Of a stretch of DNA of 64,000 nucleotides, positions 44,142 through 54,520 are shown in pieces. Location: positions 3,345,850 to 3,409,849 of the forward strand of contig CP050848.1 in the NCBI GenBank assembly GCA_014873095.1. The letters are read 5' to 3'. Positions within the stretch are counted from its first letter, which is position 1. Every line of letters begins with the position of its first letter. Source of the stretch: Planctomycetales bacterium ZRK34 (GTDB taxonomy: Bacteria > Planctomycetota > Phycisphaerae > Phycisphaerales > Zrk34). The position numbers and the translations under genes were made by a program. The notes under the pieces were generated by a model. It worked only from the letters and a program-made list of their open reading frames with translations. It had not been told where the DNA came from and ran no database searches.

Positions 44142-45131
44142 CTACAGCACCTTCATCAGCAGCAGCACGGTCACAACGATCGCCAGCGCCACGCGGTAGT
44201 ACCCGAAGATCGAAAGGCCGTGGCGGTTCAGGTACGCCACCATCCACTTGACCGCAATGACCGCGCTGATCAGCGCCGCGAGCATGCCGACGATCAGACT
44301 CGTCGGGCCGTACAGTTCGAGCATCGCGCCGCCGTGTTTGAGTCCGTCGTAGCAGGTCGCCGCCCCGAGCGTCACCACGCCCAGCAGGAAGCTGAACTCG
44401 ACCGCCGCCGGCAGCGACAGCCCGACCAGCACGCCGCCGACGATCGTCACCAGCGATCGGCTCACGCCCGGCCACATCGCGATGCACTGAATGAACCCGA
44501 TGATCAGCGCCGCTTTGGCGGTGAGGCGTTCGATCTCGTTGCCCTCCGGTGGGAACTTCTCCTTGTGCGCCCACCCGATCCACAGAATCGCCGCGCCGCC
44601 GACAAACCACGCCGCCACGATCGGCCACATCCCCCAGCGGTCGCCGCCGAACAGGTATTCCTTGATCAGGTCGTTCAGCAGCAGGCCGATCACCGCCGCC
44701 GGGATGAACCCGAGCACGATGTTGCGCGCCAGCCGCTTGCCCTCGCGGTCGCGCCCCAGCAGCCCGCGCCCCATCTGTTTGACCCGGCCCATGTACAGCC
44801 CGAGCACCGCGAGGATCGCCCCGATCTGGATGCAGATCGCATAAGCGTCGGCCGCATCCTTGGCCGCCTCGCCGTCGGCCGCCTCGGCATTCAGCCCCAT
44901 GAAATGTTGAGCGAGAATCAGGTGACCCGTCGAGCTGACCGGCAGGTACTCGGTCAGCCCCTCGACCACCCCGAGCACCACCGCCTGCCAGGCGCTCATG
45001 CCCGGTTCGACCGCTTCAGTTTTCACGACATCCGCCGGCTGCGAATCCACCGCCCGAGCTGATCCGGCCAGTCCCACCGCCATCACCACTGCCAGAATAC
45101 CCGCTCGAATAATCACGTAATGCCTTTTCAT
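44142..45131 (-). CDS. uppP: Undecaprenyl-diphosphatase with N-terminal extension
   Basis: 329 residues from ATG 45131. UppP (BacA) recycles the undecaprenyl carrier by removing a phosphate at the membrane. EGLTEYLPVSSTGH (catalytic Glu, Ser, His set) and PGVSRS are intact, and eight hydrophobic helices fit the family. The first 45 residues are extra: a signal-like helix (AGILAVVMAVGLAGSARA) and a short polar link come before the usual start (MSAWQAVVLGVVEG). A cleaved signal peptide or an added membrane span is possible. The gene converges on the dispersed repeat. Confidence 0.92.
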   Translation of the reverse strand: MKRHYVIIRAGILAVVMAVGLAGSARAVDSQPADVVKTEAVEPGMSAWQAVVLGVVEGLTEYLPVSSTGHLILAQHFMGLNAEAADGEAAKDAADAYAICIQIGAILAVLGLYMGRVKQMGRGLLGRDREGKRLARNIVLGFIPAAVIGLLLNDLIKEYLFGGDRWGMWPIVAAWFVGGAAILWIGWAHKEKFPPEGNEIERLTAKAALIIGFIQCIAMWPGVSRSLVTIVGGVLVGLSLPAAVEFSFLLGVVTLGAATCYDGLKHGGAMLELYGPTSLIVGMLAALISAVIAVKWMVAYLNRHGLSIFGYYRVALAIVVTVLLLMKVL

Positions 45132-45163
45132 GAAAATCTTTATGCTCGATAGTGCAAGTGCGT

Positions 45164-45193
45164 CCGGCCAGGGCTGCGTAGCGACCCGGCTAT
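45164..45193. repeat. AGCCGGGCCGCTACGCGGCC family repeat
   Basis: CCAGGGCTGCGTAGCGACCCGG lies between uppP and metH and is a diverged copy of the repeat at 17684. Confidence 0.6.
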
Positions 45194-45394
45194 AGGTTAT
45201 CGTCAAAATGCAGCATACCCGAAACTGAAATGACAAAGATGTTTACTTGACAATAGCCGTCCATCCGGATAAACGGATATACTCTGTGCGAGTCTGATGG
45301 CTCTGACACGCCGTCGGCGGTGCCGGCGGTGATCGCAGCAGGGCCCCGGCGACGTGCGAACAATGTTATTTGAACACTGACGAATGGAGTGGCA

Positions 45395-48300
45395 GTGGTG
45401 GTACACAGCCGATTTGTTGAGCAACTGAACCAGCGCGTGCTGTTTTTCGACGGCGGCATGGGCACGCAGATCCATGCGCTGGACCTGGACCTCGAAACCG
45501 ATTACCTCGGCAAGGAAAACTGCACCGAGGTGCTCGTGCTGACGCGCCCCGATGCGATCCAGCAGATTCACGAAAACTATCTCGCCGCCGGCGCCGACGG
45601 TGTTGAGACCGACACGTTCGGGGCGATGCCGCACGTGCTGTGCGAGTTCGACTTAGTCGACCGCTGCCGCGAGATCAACCGCAAGGCGGTGCAGACCGCC
45701 CGCGCGGCCTGTGACAAATTCTCGACGCCCGACAAGCCGCGCTTCGTCGTCGCCTCGATGGGGCCCGGCACCAAGCTCATCACGCTCGGTCAGATCGACT
45801 GGGCGACGATGTTCGCCAGCTACCGCGAAGCCGCGCTCGGGCTGATCGAAGGCGAGCCCGATGTGATTCTGCTGGAAACCTGCCAGGACATTGGGCAGGT
45901 CAAGTGTGCCGTCAACGCCATCCTCGACGCGATGGATGAAGCGAAGGTCACCACTGATCAGCTTCCGATCATGGTGCAGGTCACCATCGAGCAGACCGGC
46001 ACCATGCTCACCGGCACCGAGATCGGCGCCGCGGCGGTGGCGCTTCACAACTATCCGATTCTCTCGATCGGCATGAACTGCGCCACCGGTCCGACCGACA
46101 TGGCTGAGCATGTCGGCTGGCTCGCCAAGCACTGGGACCGCCACATCAGCCTGCTGCCGAATGCGGGTCTGCCGTCGCTGGTCGCCGGTGAAACCGTCTA
46201 CCCGCTCGGGCCCAAACCGTTTGCCGAGGTGATGGCGAAGTTCGTCGATCAGTACGGACTGAGCATCGTCGGCGGCTGCTGCGGCACGACGCCCGGTCAT
46301 ATCGAAGAGCTCGTCAAAGCCGTCGGCGAGCGCCCGCGCACCGTCGTCGACAAAGACCCGATGCCCGCCGGTTGCTCGTCGCTTTACAGCGTGACCGAGT
46401 ACGACCAGGACGTTTCGCTGCTGAACATCGGCGAGCGTTGCAACGCTTCGGGGTCGCGCGCCTTCAAGCGCCTGCTCGAAAACGAAGACTGGGACGAGAT
46501 GGTCAGCCTCGCGCGTGAGCAGATGCGCGAAGGCTCGCACGTGCTCGACGTCAACGTCGACTACGCCGGTCGCGACAACGCCGCCGACATGGCCGAGATC
46601 GTTCACCGCTTCGTGCGGCAGGTCAATGCGCCGCTCATGCTCGACTCGACCCAGCCGGCGACGATCGAGGCGGGGCTTCGACAGGCCGGCGGCAAGTGCC
46701 TGATCAACTCGGCGAACCTCGAAGACGGCGAAGAAAAGTTCGGCGCCATGTGCGCCCTGGCGAAGAAGTACAACGCCGGCCTCGTGCTCGGCACCATCGA
46801 TGAAGACCCCGACGAGGCGATGGCCCGCACGGAAGATCGCAAGATCGAAATCGCCCGCCGCATGTACAAGCTGGCGACCGAGAAATATGGCTTAAAACCC
46901 GCCGACATCCTTTTCGACCCGCTGGTGCTGCCGATTTCGACGGGCATGGACAAAGACCGCCGCAGCGCGTTGGAAACCATCGCCGGCGTCAAGCGCATCG
47001 CCGAGGAAATGCCCGATGTGCAGACGACGGTCGGCCTGTCCAACGTCAGCTTCGGGCTCAAACCCGCGGCGCGGCAGGTGCTCAACAGCGCCTTCCAGCA
47101 CGAGCTTCAACACGCCGGGCTGACCAGCGCGATCGTGCACGTGTCGAAGATTCTTCCGAAGACGCGCATCGACGACAAGCTCTGGGCCGCGGCGATGGAC
47201 CTGATCTACGACCGTCGCCCGGCCGAGAAGGTCACGCTGCGCGATGGCACGCTGACGGATGATCCGCTTCAGATTTTCGTGGACCTGTTCCCCGACGATG
47301 CCGCCGAGCAGACCACCAAGCAGGACATCAGCGAACTGCCGCTCGAGGAGCGCCTGCAGAAGCACATCATCGACGGTGAAAAAAAGAACCTCACCGAAAC
47401 GCTCGACGAAGCGATGGGCAAGTATCCCCCGCTGGAGATCATCAACGATCACCTGCTGGAAGGCATGAAAGTGGTCGGGGAGCTTTTCGGCAGCGGGCAG
47501 ATGCAGTTACCTTTCGTGTTGCAGTCAGCCGAGGTGATGAAGATGGCGGTCGCGCATCTCGAGCCGCACATGGAGAAGATCGAAGGGCAGTCCAAGGGCC
47601 GCATCGTGCTTGCGACGGTCAAGGGCGATGTCCACGACATCGGCAAGAACCTCGTCGACATCATTCTCACCAACAACGGCTACGACGTGATCAACCTCGG
47701 CATCAAGCAGCCGATCGCGGACATCATCGCCGCGTATCACGAGCACAAGGCCGACGCGATCGGACTGTCCGGCCTGCTGGTCAAATCCGTCAACGTGATG
47801 GAAGAAAACCTCAACGAACTCAACGCGCAGTTGATCGATGTGCCCATGCTGCTCGGCGGGGCGGCGCTGTCCAAACACTACTGCGATTCGCATCTGCGCT
47901 CGGTCTACAAGGGCAAAACCTATCACGGCAAAGACGCCTTCGAAGGCCTGCGCATCATGGACCACCTGATGGGCGGTAAGTCGCAGGCGCTGGACGCCGA
48001 GATCGACGCCCGGCTCGCCAAGCGCGCCGAAGCGGAGAAGATTCACGCCGCCGCCAAGGCGCGCAGCGAAGCGGCTGCCGCGGCGGGGACCATCACCGCG
48101 GCACGCAGCGAGGTGGCGACGGACATCGAAGTGCCGCCGGCCCCGTTCTGGGGTGATCGACTCGTCGAGCAGATCAAACTCGACGATATTTACCCGTTCA
48201 TCAACCGCGTCGCGCTGTACCGCGGGCAGTGGCAGTTCAAAAAGGGCGCGATGAGCGACGAGGAGTACGCGCACTTTGTCGAAGACGAGGTCGATCCGAT

Positions 48301-48925
48301 TTTCGATCGCCTTGCCGCTCAGTGCCGTGATGAGAGTATCCTCAAGCCGCAGGTGGTGTACGGGTATTATCCGTGCCAGTCGGCGGGCGATGATCTGATT
48401 CTCTTGGACCCGGAAGATCACGATCGCGAGATCGAGCGGTTCACCTTCCCGCGCCAGGCGGGTAAGAAACGCCTGTGCATCAGCGACTTTTTCCGCTCGG
48501 TCGATTCGGACGTCAAGGATGTGATCGGGTTGTCGTGCGTGACGATGGGCGCGAAAGCCAGCGAGATCACACGCGAGCTTTTCGAGTCGAATAACTACAC
48601 CGAGTACCTCTACCTGCACGGGTTCAGCGTCGAGTGCGCCGAGGCGCTGGCCGAACTCTGGCACAAGCGCATGCGGCAGGAACTCGGCATCGCCGGTGAC
48701 GACGCAGCCAGCCCCCGCAAGCTGTTCACACAGCAGTACCGGGGTTCACGTTACTCGTTCGGCTACCCGGCCTGCCCCGAGATGAGCGACCAGGAAATCC
48801 TCTTCCGCCTGCTCTCACCCGACCGCATCGGCTGCACACTCACCGACAACTGGCAGATCGACCCCGAACAGTCGACCAGCGCCATCATCGTGCACCACCC
48901 CGAAGCCAAGTACTTCAACATTTAA
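45395..48925 (+). CDS. metH: Cobalamin-dependent methionine synthase
   Basis: About 1176 residues from GTG 45395 (GGAG five bases upstream; GTG 45398 is almost equal). MetH transfers methyl from methyltetrahydrofolate to homocysteine through cobalamin. The four modules are complete: homocysteine domain (FDGGMGTQIHALDLD, zinc Cys in GMNCATGP and GGCCGTTPGH), pterin domain (NIGERCNASGSRAFK), cobalamin module with DVHDIGKN (axial His747), and the reactivation domain from about 930 (EQIKLDDIYPFINRVALYRGQWQFK). Between cobalamin and reactivation domains lies an Ala/Glu/Lys-rich link. I see no cobalamin or SAM riboswitch in the leader. A strong terminator follows. Confidence 0.97.
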   Translation: MVVHSRFVEQLNQRVLFFDGGMGTQIHALDLDLETDYLGKENCTEVLVLTRPDAIQQIHENYLAAGADGVETDTFGAMPHVLCEFDLVDRCREINRKAVQTARAACDKFSTPDKPRFVVASMGPGTKLITLGQIDWATMFASYREAALGLIEGEPDVILLETCQDIGQVKCAVNAILDAMDEAKVTTDQLPIMVQVTIEQTGTMLTGTEIGAAAVALHNYPILSIGMNCATGPTDMAEHVGWLAKHWDRHISLLPNAGLPSLVAGETVYPLGPKPFAEVMAKFVDQYGLSIVGGCCGTTPGHIEELVKAVGERPRTVVDKDPMPAGCSSLYSVTEYDQDVSLLNIGERCNASGSRAFKRLLENEDWDEMVSLAREQMREGSHVLDVNVDYAGRDNAADMAEIVHRFVRQVNAPLMLDSTQPATIEAGLRQAGGKCLINSANLEDGEEKFGAMCALAKKYNAGLVLGTIDEDPDEAMARTEDRKIEIARRMYKLATEKYGLKPADILFDPLVLPISTGMDKDRRSALETIAGVKRIAEEMPDVQTTVGLSNVSFGLKPAARQVLNSAFQHELQHAGLTSAIVHVSKILPKTRIDDKLWAAAMDLIYDRRPAEKVTLRDGTLTDDPLQIFVDLFPDDAAEQTTKQDISELPLEERLQKHIIDGEKKNLTETLDEAMGKYPPLEIINDHLLEGMKVVGELFGSGQMQLPFVLQSAEVMKMAVAHLEPHMEKIEGQSKGRIVLATVKGDVHDIGKNLVDIILTNNGYDVINLGIKQPIADIIAAYHEHKADAIGLSGLLVKSVNVMEENLNELNAQLIDVPMLLGGAALSKHYCDSHLRSVYKGKTYHGKDAFEGLRIMDHLMGGKSQALDAEIDARLAKRAEAEKIHAAAKARSEAAAAAGTITAARSEVATDIEVPPAPFWGDRLVEQIKLDDIYPFINRVALYRGQWQFKKGAMSDEEYAHFVEDEVDPIFDRLAAQCRDESILKPQVVYGYYPCQSAGDDLILLDPEDHDREIERFTFPRQAGKKRLCISDFFRSVDSDVKDVIGLSCVTMGAKASEITRELFESNNYTEYLYLHGFSVECAEALAELWHKRMRQELGIAGDDAASPRKLFTQQYRGSRYSFGYPACPEMSDQEILFRLLSPDRIGCTLTDNWQIDPEQSTSAIIVHHPEAKYFNI

Positions 48926-48950
48926 CCTCGTTCCGGGGGCGCAAATGAAA

Positions 48951-48985
48951 AGACCGTGCGCGTTGGACGCGCACGGTCTTTTTTA
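48951..48985 (+). terminator. Rho-independent terminator after metH
   Basis: A 13-base perfect stem (AGACCGTGCGCGT at 48951-48963, complement at 48967-48979) with a three-base loop and six T's; A's on the other side allow action on both strands, ending the sulfatase transcript as well. Confidence 0.93.
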
Positions 48986-49023
48986 TTTGCCGTGAATCTT
49001 CGGCGGTCAATGGGTATGCCCGA

Positions 49024-50604
49024 TCATTGGCGCATTTTCTTCTGCCATTCCTCGGGTTTTTCCGCGAGGTCTGAATCGTCGTCGTAGTACTTGCGCATCG
49101 CTTCGAGTTTGTCTTTCATCATCGCGATGGTTTTGCTGGACGCCGGGTCGTTGTACAGGTTGGTCAACTCGTCGGGGTCTTTCTGCAGGTCGTAGAATTC
49201 CCACTCGTCGAACTGGTAAAAGTGCATCAGTTTGTAGCGGTCGGTCCGCACGCCGTTGTGGCGGGGGACCATGTGCACGCTGGGGTATTCGTAGTAGTGG
49301 TAGTAGATCGCATCGCGCCAGTCGTTAGGCTTTTCACCTTTGAGCAGCGGTACGAGCGAGCGGCCCTGCATGTCGGCCGGCTGCTTGGCCCCGGCCATGT
49401 CTAAAAATGTCTGGGCGTAGTCGAGGTTCTGCACCAGGTGCGTATCCCGCGAACCGGGCCTGGTCACGCCGGGCCATTTCACGATCAGCGGCATCTTCAG
49501 CGACTCTTCATACATCCACCGCTTGTCATACCACCCGTGATCGCCGACGTAGAAACCCTGGTCCGACGAGTAGATCACGACCGTGTTCTCATCGAGGCCG
49601 AGCTCTTCGAGCGTCTTCATGATCGTCGCCACGGATTCATCCACGCCGCGGATGCAGCGCAGGTAGTTTTTGACGTAACGCTGATACTTCCAGCGGACCA
49701 GGTCCTTGCCGGTGAGGTTGGCTTCGTGGAATGCCTTGTCGCGCGGGCCGTAGGTCTGACGCCAGGCGCGAAGCTGCTCGTCGGTCATGCGTTTCATGTT
49801 GTGCCAGGCCGACTTGTCGAAGCGCCCCTTGATCTGGTCGCCGGGAAAGTCCGGCGTCAGGTCGACAAACAGATCGAAATTCAGATGCATGTGACGATCG
49901 ATTTCCATCTCCTGGTGACGCGCCGGCGGGGCGTTGTCCTTGTAATCGTCAAACAGCGTGGCCGGCTCGGGCATCGTCATGTCGGCGTAGAGATCATAAT
50001 GGCGCGGGGCGGGCATCCAGTTGCGGTGCGGCGCCTTGTGCTGAACCATCAGCATGAAGGGCTTGTGCTTGTCGCGCTTGGTCTTGAGGAAGTCGACAGC
50101 CATGTCCGTCACGATGTCGGTGCAGTACCCGGGGATGCGGACCATGCCCTCCGGCGTGAGCATGTCCGGGTTGTAGTACAGCCCCTGCCCGGGCAGCACC
50201 GCCCAGTGGTCGTAGCCCTGCGGCTTGCCCTTGAGGTGGCTCTTGCCGTAAATCGCCGTGGCGTAGCCCGCCTTCTGCAGCAGCTTCGGGAAGGTCTGCT
50301 GGTTCCAGTCGAACGAGTTGCCGTTGTTCATGAACCCGTTCTTGTGGCTGTGCTTGCCGGTCTGAATCACCGCCCGGCTCGGCCCGCAGATCGAATTCGT
50401 GCAGAAGCTGTTTTCGAACACCATCCCCTGGCTGGCCAGCCGATCGATCGCGGGCGTCGGGTTGACCGATTTCAGCCACCCGTTGTAAGCCCCGATCGCA
50501 TGCGGCGCGTGATCGTCGGAGAAGATGAACACGATATTCGGCCGGTCCGCAGCAACCGCCGCGCCGACCAGGGTCAGTACAAACAGAGCAATGAACGATT
50601 TCAT
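49024..50604 (-). CDS. Exported type I sulfatase
   Basis: 526 residues from ATG 50604. The signal peptide is SFIALFVLTLVGAAVAA. Metal-binding DD lies in IVFIFSDDHAPHAIG, and the active-site motif C-G-P-S-R (Cys73, SICGPSRAVIQTGKH) is the site where a formylglycine generator converts Cys. SDQGFYVGDHGWYDKRWMYEESLKMPLIVKWPG is the usual second metal region. Family S1 sulfatases in planctomycetes desulfate polysaccharides; the sulfated substrate is unknown. Divergent bases upstream hold repeats but no maturase gene. Confidence 0.93.
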   Translation of the reverse strand: MKSFIALFVLTLVGAAVAADRPNIVFIFSDDHAPHAIGAYNGWLKSVNPTPAIDRLASQGMVFENSFCTNSICGPSRAVIQTGKHSHKNGFMNNGNSFDWNQQTFPKLLQKAGYATAIYGKSHLKGKPQGYDHWAVLPGQGLYYNPDMLTPEGMVRIPGYCTDIVTDMAVDFLKTKRDKHKPFMLMVQHKAPHRNWMPAPRHYDLYADMTMPEPATLFDDYKDNAPPARHQEMEIDRHMHLNFDLFVDLTPDFPGDQIKGRFDKSAWHNMKRMTDEQLRAWRQTYGPRDKAFHEANLTGKDLVRWKYQRYVKNYLRCIRGVDESVATIMKTLEELGLDENTVVIYSSDQGFYVGDHGWYDKRWMYEESLKMPLIVKWPGVTRPGSRDTHLVQNLDYAQTFLDMAGAKQPADMQGRSLVPLLKGEKPNDWRDAIYYHYYEYPSVHMVPRHNGVRTDRYKLMHFYQFDEWEFYDLQKDPDELTNLYNDPASSKTIAMMKDKLEAMRKYYDDDSDLAEKPEEWQKKMRQ

Positions 50605-50938
50605 GATGCAGGATATCCCTGTGGCAAAAGGAACAGTGTCAGGTGTGTTTCGCGCCAAGCCTCCGGGCATAACGCACCTCCGCCGATGCGGATTGCCCGC
50701 CCGATTGTACAAGCTCAGCAAGTCCCCGCCTATCCGCGCCACCCCGAATGATTCCCGAAAAACAAACCACATGCACGGCCTTGTCTCTTCACCCTCTCCC
50801 CTCGCGGGAGAGGGCAGGGTGAGGGGGCCGCTTGCCGCATCCGATCCCGTCATCCAAAAACCGTATTCACCACAGAGGGCCACGGAGAACCACGGAGAGA
50901 ATCCATAGATGTACTTCTCCTCTACCGTGCACGGCCTT
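50605..50938. repeat. Non-coding gap with composite repeat (50787-50903)
   Basis: No gene is seen. Bases 50787-50903 join a CTCTCCC hairpin, GGGTGAGGGGGCCGCTT and CACCACAGAGGGCCACGGAG; the same composite recurs in the same orientation at 52818-52931. The two copies bracket the PPOX gene and the IS110 gene. Confidence 0.7.
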
Positions 50939-51496
50939 TCACTTCTGCCCGGCGATGATCTCGGCAACCTGCTCATCGTCGTAGCGCGGCTTGATGTGCT
51001 GCTTGCAGTTGACGTCCCACGCCTCGACGGTGAACACCAGGGCGCGCTCGACATGAGCGGGGTACTCGGGATCGGTCAGGCGGGCGAGCAGGGCGGGATC
51101 GTCTTCGATGAACTTCGCACGGCCCCAGATTTTGATCCGCCGCCGGTTCGCGTAGTCCATCAGAAAGATGAACGCCCGGTCGTTGTCATCGAGGTTGCCC
51201 ATCGAGATGTATTGACGGTTGCCGGCGAAGTCAGCAAACGCCAGCGTGCGGTCATCCAGCACCTTGATAAAACCCTTCGCCCCGCCGCGGTGCTGGATGT
51301 ACGGCCACCCGTCCGCGCTGACCGTGCCCAGATACAACGAATCGCGCTCGGCGATGAACCCGGCCAACTCAGGCGTGATATCAGCCTGAAACCCCCGCGT
51401 CTGCTCCATCTTCGCATAACTGTCGCGCGACCCGTGGCGCACCTGCTGCGCCCGCGCGCTGGGGCTGAACACGATCTGAGCATTATCGTTCGGCAT
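50939..51496 (-). CDS. Pyridoxamine-phosphate-oxidase-like flavoprotein
   Basis: 185 residues from ATG 51496, with AGGAGG seven bases upstream. The split-barrel flavin domain is seen in DSLYLGTVSADGWPYIQHRGG, GFIKVLDDRTLAFADFAGNRQY and DDNDRAFIFLMDY. This is the FMN-binding PPOX family, in which small members oxidise or reduce coenzymes or act as general stress proteins. A short N-terminal region (VFSPSARAQQVRHGSR) precedes the barrel. It sits between the composite repeat and the IS110 element, so it could have been carried along. Confidence 0.82.
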   Translation of the reverse strand: MPNDNAQIVFSPSARAQQVRHGSRDSYAKMEQTRGFQADITPELAGFIAERDSLYLGTVSADGWPYIQHRGGAKGFIKVLDDRTLAFADFAGNRQYISMGNLDDNDRAFIFLMDYANRRRIKIWGRAKFIEDDPALLARLTDPEYPAHVERALVFTVEAWDVNCKQHIKPRYDDEQVAEIIAGQK

Positions 51497-51582
51497 GACG
51501 CAACCTCCTGCAACCAATCCGCAAATTGCGATGCCGACCAATCGGGTGGGTTACGTGCCAGAAGCTATCAACAGTGCCATGA

Positions 51583-52803
<1,221 letters not shown>

Positions 52804-52817
52804 CATCAAACACAGCC

Positions 52818-52931
52818 GCTCTCCCCTTTCCGGGGGCGGGAGAGGGCAGGGTGAGGGGGCCGCTTACCATGCCCCATCCCGTTGTCTGAAAACCGTATTC
52901 ACCACAGAGGGCCACAGAGAACCACGGAGTT
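52818..52931. repeat. Composite repeat, second copy
   Basis: Same orientation as 50787-50903. It ends next to the first DDE insertion sequence, and a diverged, inverted part of it (CACAGAGGGCCAC..CCACGGAG) flanks the second copy at 55735-55765. Confidence 0.7.
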
Positions 52932-52958
52932 GAAAATTGCAAAAAAAGGTTCCTGACA

Positions 52959-53981
52959 TGCCCTGTAGAAAAGCTCTGATGTTCGGCGCGTGTTCGGTTG
53001 CGCGGTTGGGTCCAAGGCGTTAGATGATGAACGATGAGCCTGACATCCAAGTCGCCACGGAGGGTGACGGCGATGGCCCTGGGGGTCGGCCGGCGGGTGC
53101 TGCCGCGCTACGGTCACCGGTTCTCGCGTCACGACTTCACGCTGCCGCAGTTGTTCGCCGTCCTCGTACTGCGGCAGTTCACACGCAACGACTATCGCGG
53201 CATCGTCGCCATGCTCATCGACTGGCCGACGCTGTGCAGCGACATGCAGCTTGCGAAGGTGCCGCACTTCACCACGCTGCAGAAGGCCGAGCGACGGCTT
53301 CTGCGCGACGCGCTGATCCGCCGCATGCTCGCGCAGACCGTGGCGCTGTTGCATCGTCATCCGGACACATCGCTGGAGACTTCGCCGCTGATCGCCGAAG
53401 CGATCGACACTGCCGCTGCCGACTCGACGGGCTTCGAACTCGACGGCGCCAGCCGATACTTTGTGCGAAGAAAAGCGCGATCGCCGGGTTTGTATCAAAC
53501 CACGACCTATCGCCGATTCGCCAAACTCGGCGTCGTGGCCGATTGCGACAACCACCTGATCCTCGGCACCCACGCCACGATGGGCCCGCGCCCCGATGTC
53601 GATCAACTGCTGCCGCTGATGGGCGGCATGTGCGTCAACGCCGTGCCGCAACGGCTGATCGCCGACGCCGGCTACGACTCCGAACCCAACCACATCCTGC
53701 TGCGCGAATACCTGAACATCACCTCGCTGATCCCCGCCACCGCCGGTCGTCCGACGCTCAAACTGCCGACCGGCAAATGGCGTTACCTCATGGCCACCGC
53801 CTTCGACGACGAGACCTACGGCCAGCGCTGGCAGGTCGAGACCGTGATGTTCATGCTCAAGCGCCACTTTGGCTCCGCCCTGACATCACGAAAGTATCAA
53901 ACCCGCCGCCGCGAAATGAACCTCCGCGCCGTCACCCACAACCTGATGATCCTCAGATTTGCAGAGCTTTTCTACAGGGCA
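52959..53981 (+). mobile_element. DDE insertion sequence, copy 1 (1023 bp) with 9-bp duplication
   Basis: Ends are TGCCCTGTAGAAAAGCTCTG and its complement (20-base terminal inverted repeats). TTCCTGACA directly repeats at 52950-52958 and 53982-53990. Both sides belong to the unit AAGG-TTCCTGACA-CCTTTTCTT. The transposase (53034-53981 inside the element) runs through the right end without a stop. Confidence 0.9.
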
Positions 53982-54050
53982 TTCCTGACACCTTTTCTTT
54001 CCCGGAGGATCGTTCAGTGTCAAGCCATAATATACCCCTCTTTGATCTGA
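53034..54050 (+). CDS. DDE transposase of insertion sequence copy 1
   Basis: 338 residues. The catalytic triad is Asp130 (AAADSTGFE), Asp211 (LIADAGYDSE) and Glu269 (YGQRWQVETVMFML), an IS4/IS5-superfamily DDE pattern. The N-terminal third (HDFTLPQLFAVLVLRQFTRN, HFTTLQKAERRLL) is helical and basic. Residues 1-316 are encoded by the element and identical in copy 2; the last 22 come from the flanking DNA because the element has no stop. A parallel frame from 53024 through 54514 is open only because of high GC content and is not a protein. The IS family name was not fixed. Confidence 0.9.
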   Translation: MSLTSKSPRRVTAMALGVGRRVLPRYGHRFSRHDFTLPQLFAVLVLRQFTRNDYRGIVAMLIDWPTLCSDMQLAKVPHFTTLQKAERRLLRDALIRRMLAQTVALLHRHPDTSLETSPLIAEAIDTAAADSTGFELDGASRYFVRRKARSPGLYQTTTYRRFAKLGVVADCDNHLILGTHATMGPRPDVDQLLPLMGGMCVNAVPQRLIADAGYDSEPNHILLREYLNITSLIPATAGRPTLKLPTGKWRYLMATAFDDETYGQRWQVETVMFMLKRHFGSALTSRKYQTRRREMNLRAVTHNLMILRFAELFYRAFLTPFLSRRIVQCQAIIYPSLI

Positions 54051-54514
54051 TTAAAGGAGGCGACGCTCCATTTGCTGGTTTCGGGAATATCATCATGGAT
54101 TCGGAGAGGCCTGCTCATGAACTGAAGAATGCAACTGAGCAGGCGTTTAAGAAGCTAAAAGATTGTTTTGGCATACGGCAAGGTTCGCCAAAACAGATTG
54201 TGCTGACTATTGAGAATACCGTTTCTGAAATGTGGAAAGAAGGCTGGTCGCCAAAAGAATCAAGTCTAAATCTATTCACGACAAACTTCGGTCTTGTCTT
54301 GGCGGATGCAATACATGAAGGGTTTGGTGGTGTCGGGATTTTTCGTTCAACGACAGATCTTAATCACTATTCATTGTGGTGGAGATGTTGTAAGATCGAA
54401 ATATTTCCGTTTCACAAGATGCACAAGCGATTGATTCACGCATCAGGTGAAAATCTTTGTTACTTTTTTCAGGGTATGCAGGAATACTTGGCAGTAGGTG
54501 AGAATGAAACTTGA
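54017..54514 (+). CDS. AT-richer cargo gene of unknown function between the two insertion sequences
   Basis: GTG 54017 has GGAGG eight bases upstream. The 165-residue product is soluble: VSSHNIPLFDLIKGG at the start, then KNATEQAFKKLKDCF, TNFGLVLADAIHEGF and HYSLWWRCCKIEIFPFHKM. Aromatic and Cys residues cluster in the last third. I do not recognise the family; the size and small-domain look recall immunity-type proteins, but this is only a guess. Base composition is visibly lower in GC than all neighbours, and it lies between inverted insertion sequences, so it was probably acquired. An older reading frame through the insertion sequence joins it by chance. Confidence 0.6.
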   Translation: MSSHNIPLFDLIKGGDAPFAGFGNIIMDSERPAHELKNATEQAFKKLKDCFGIRQGSPKQIVLTIENTVSEMWKEGWSPKESSLNLFTTNFGLVLADAIHEGFGGVGIFRSTTDLNHYSLWWRCCKIEIFPFHKMHKRLIHASGENLCYFFQGMQEYLAVGENET

Positions 54515-54520
54515 GTTCAA

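Noticed and set aside
45284..45394. Possible cobalamin or SAM riboswitch before metH
   Set aside because: The roughly 110-base leader has no B12-box or SAM/SAH aptamer core that I could match.
49438..50751. A 437-codon frame opposite the sulfatase
   Set aside because: The sulfatase has complete catalytic motifs and a signal peptide; the opposite frame is His/Val/Arg-rich without domain signals.
53024..54514. A 496-codon frame joining the insertion sequence to the cargo gene
   Set aside because: The first two thirds are the shifted frame of the transposase, with Arg/Ala-rich nonsense. Only the part from GTG 54017, with its own Shine-Dalgarno, looks like a gene.
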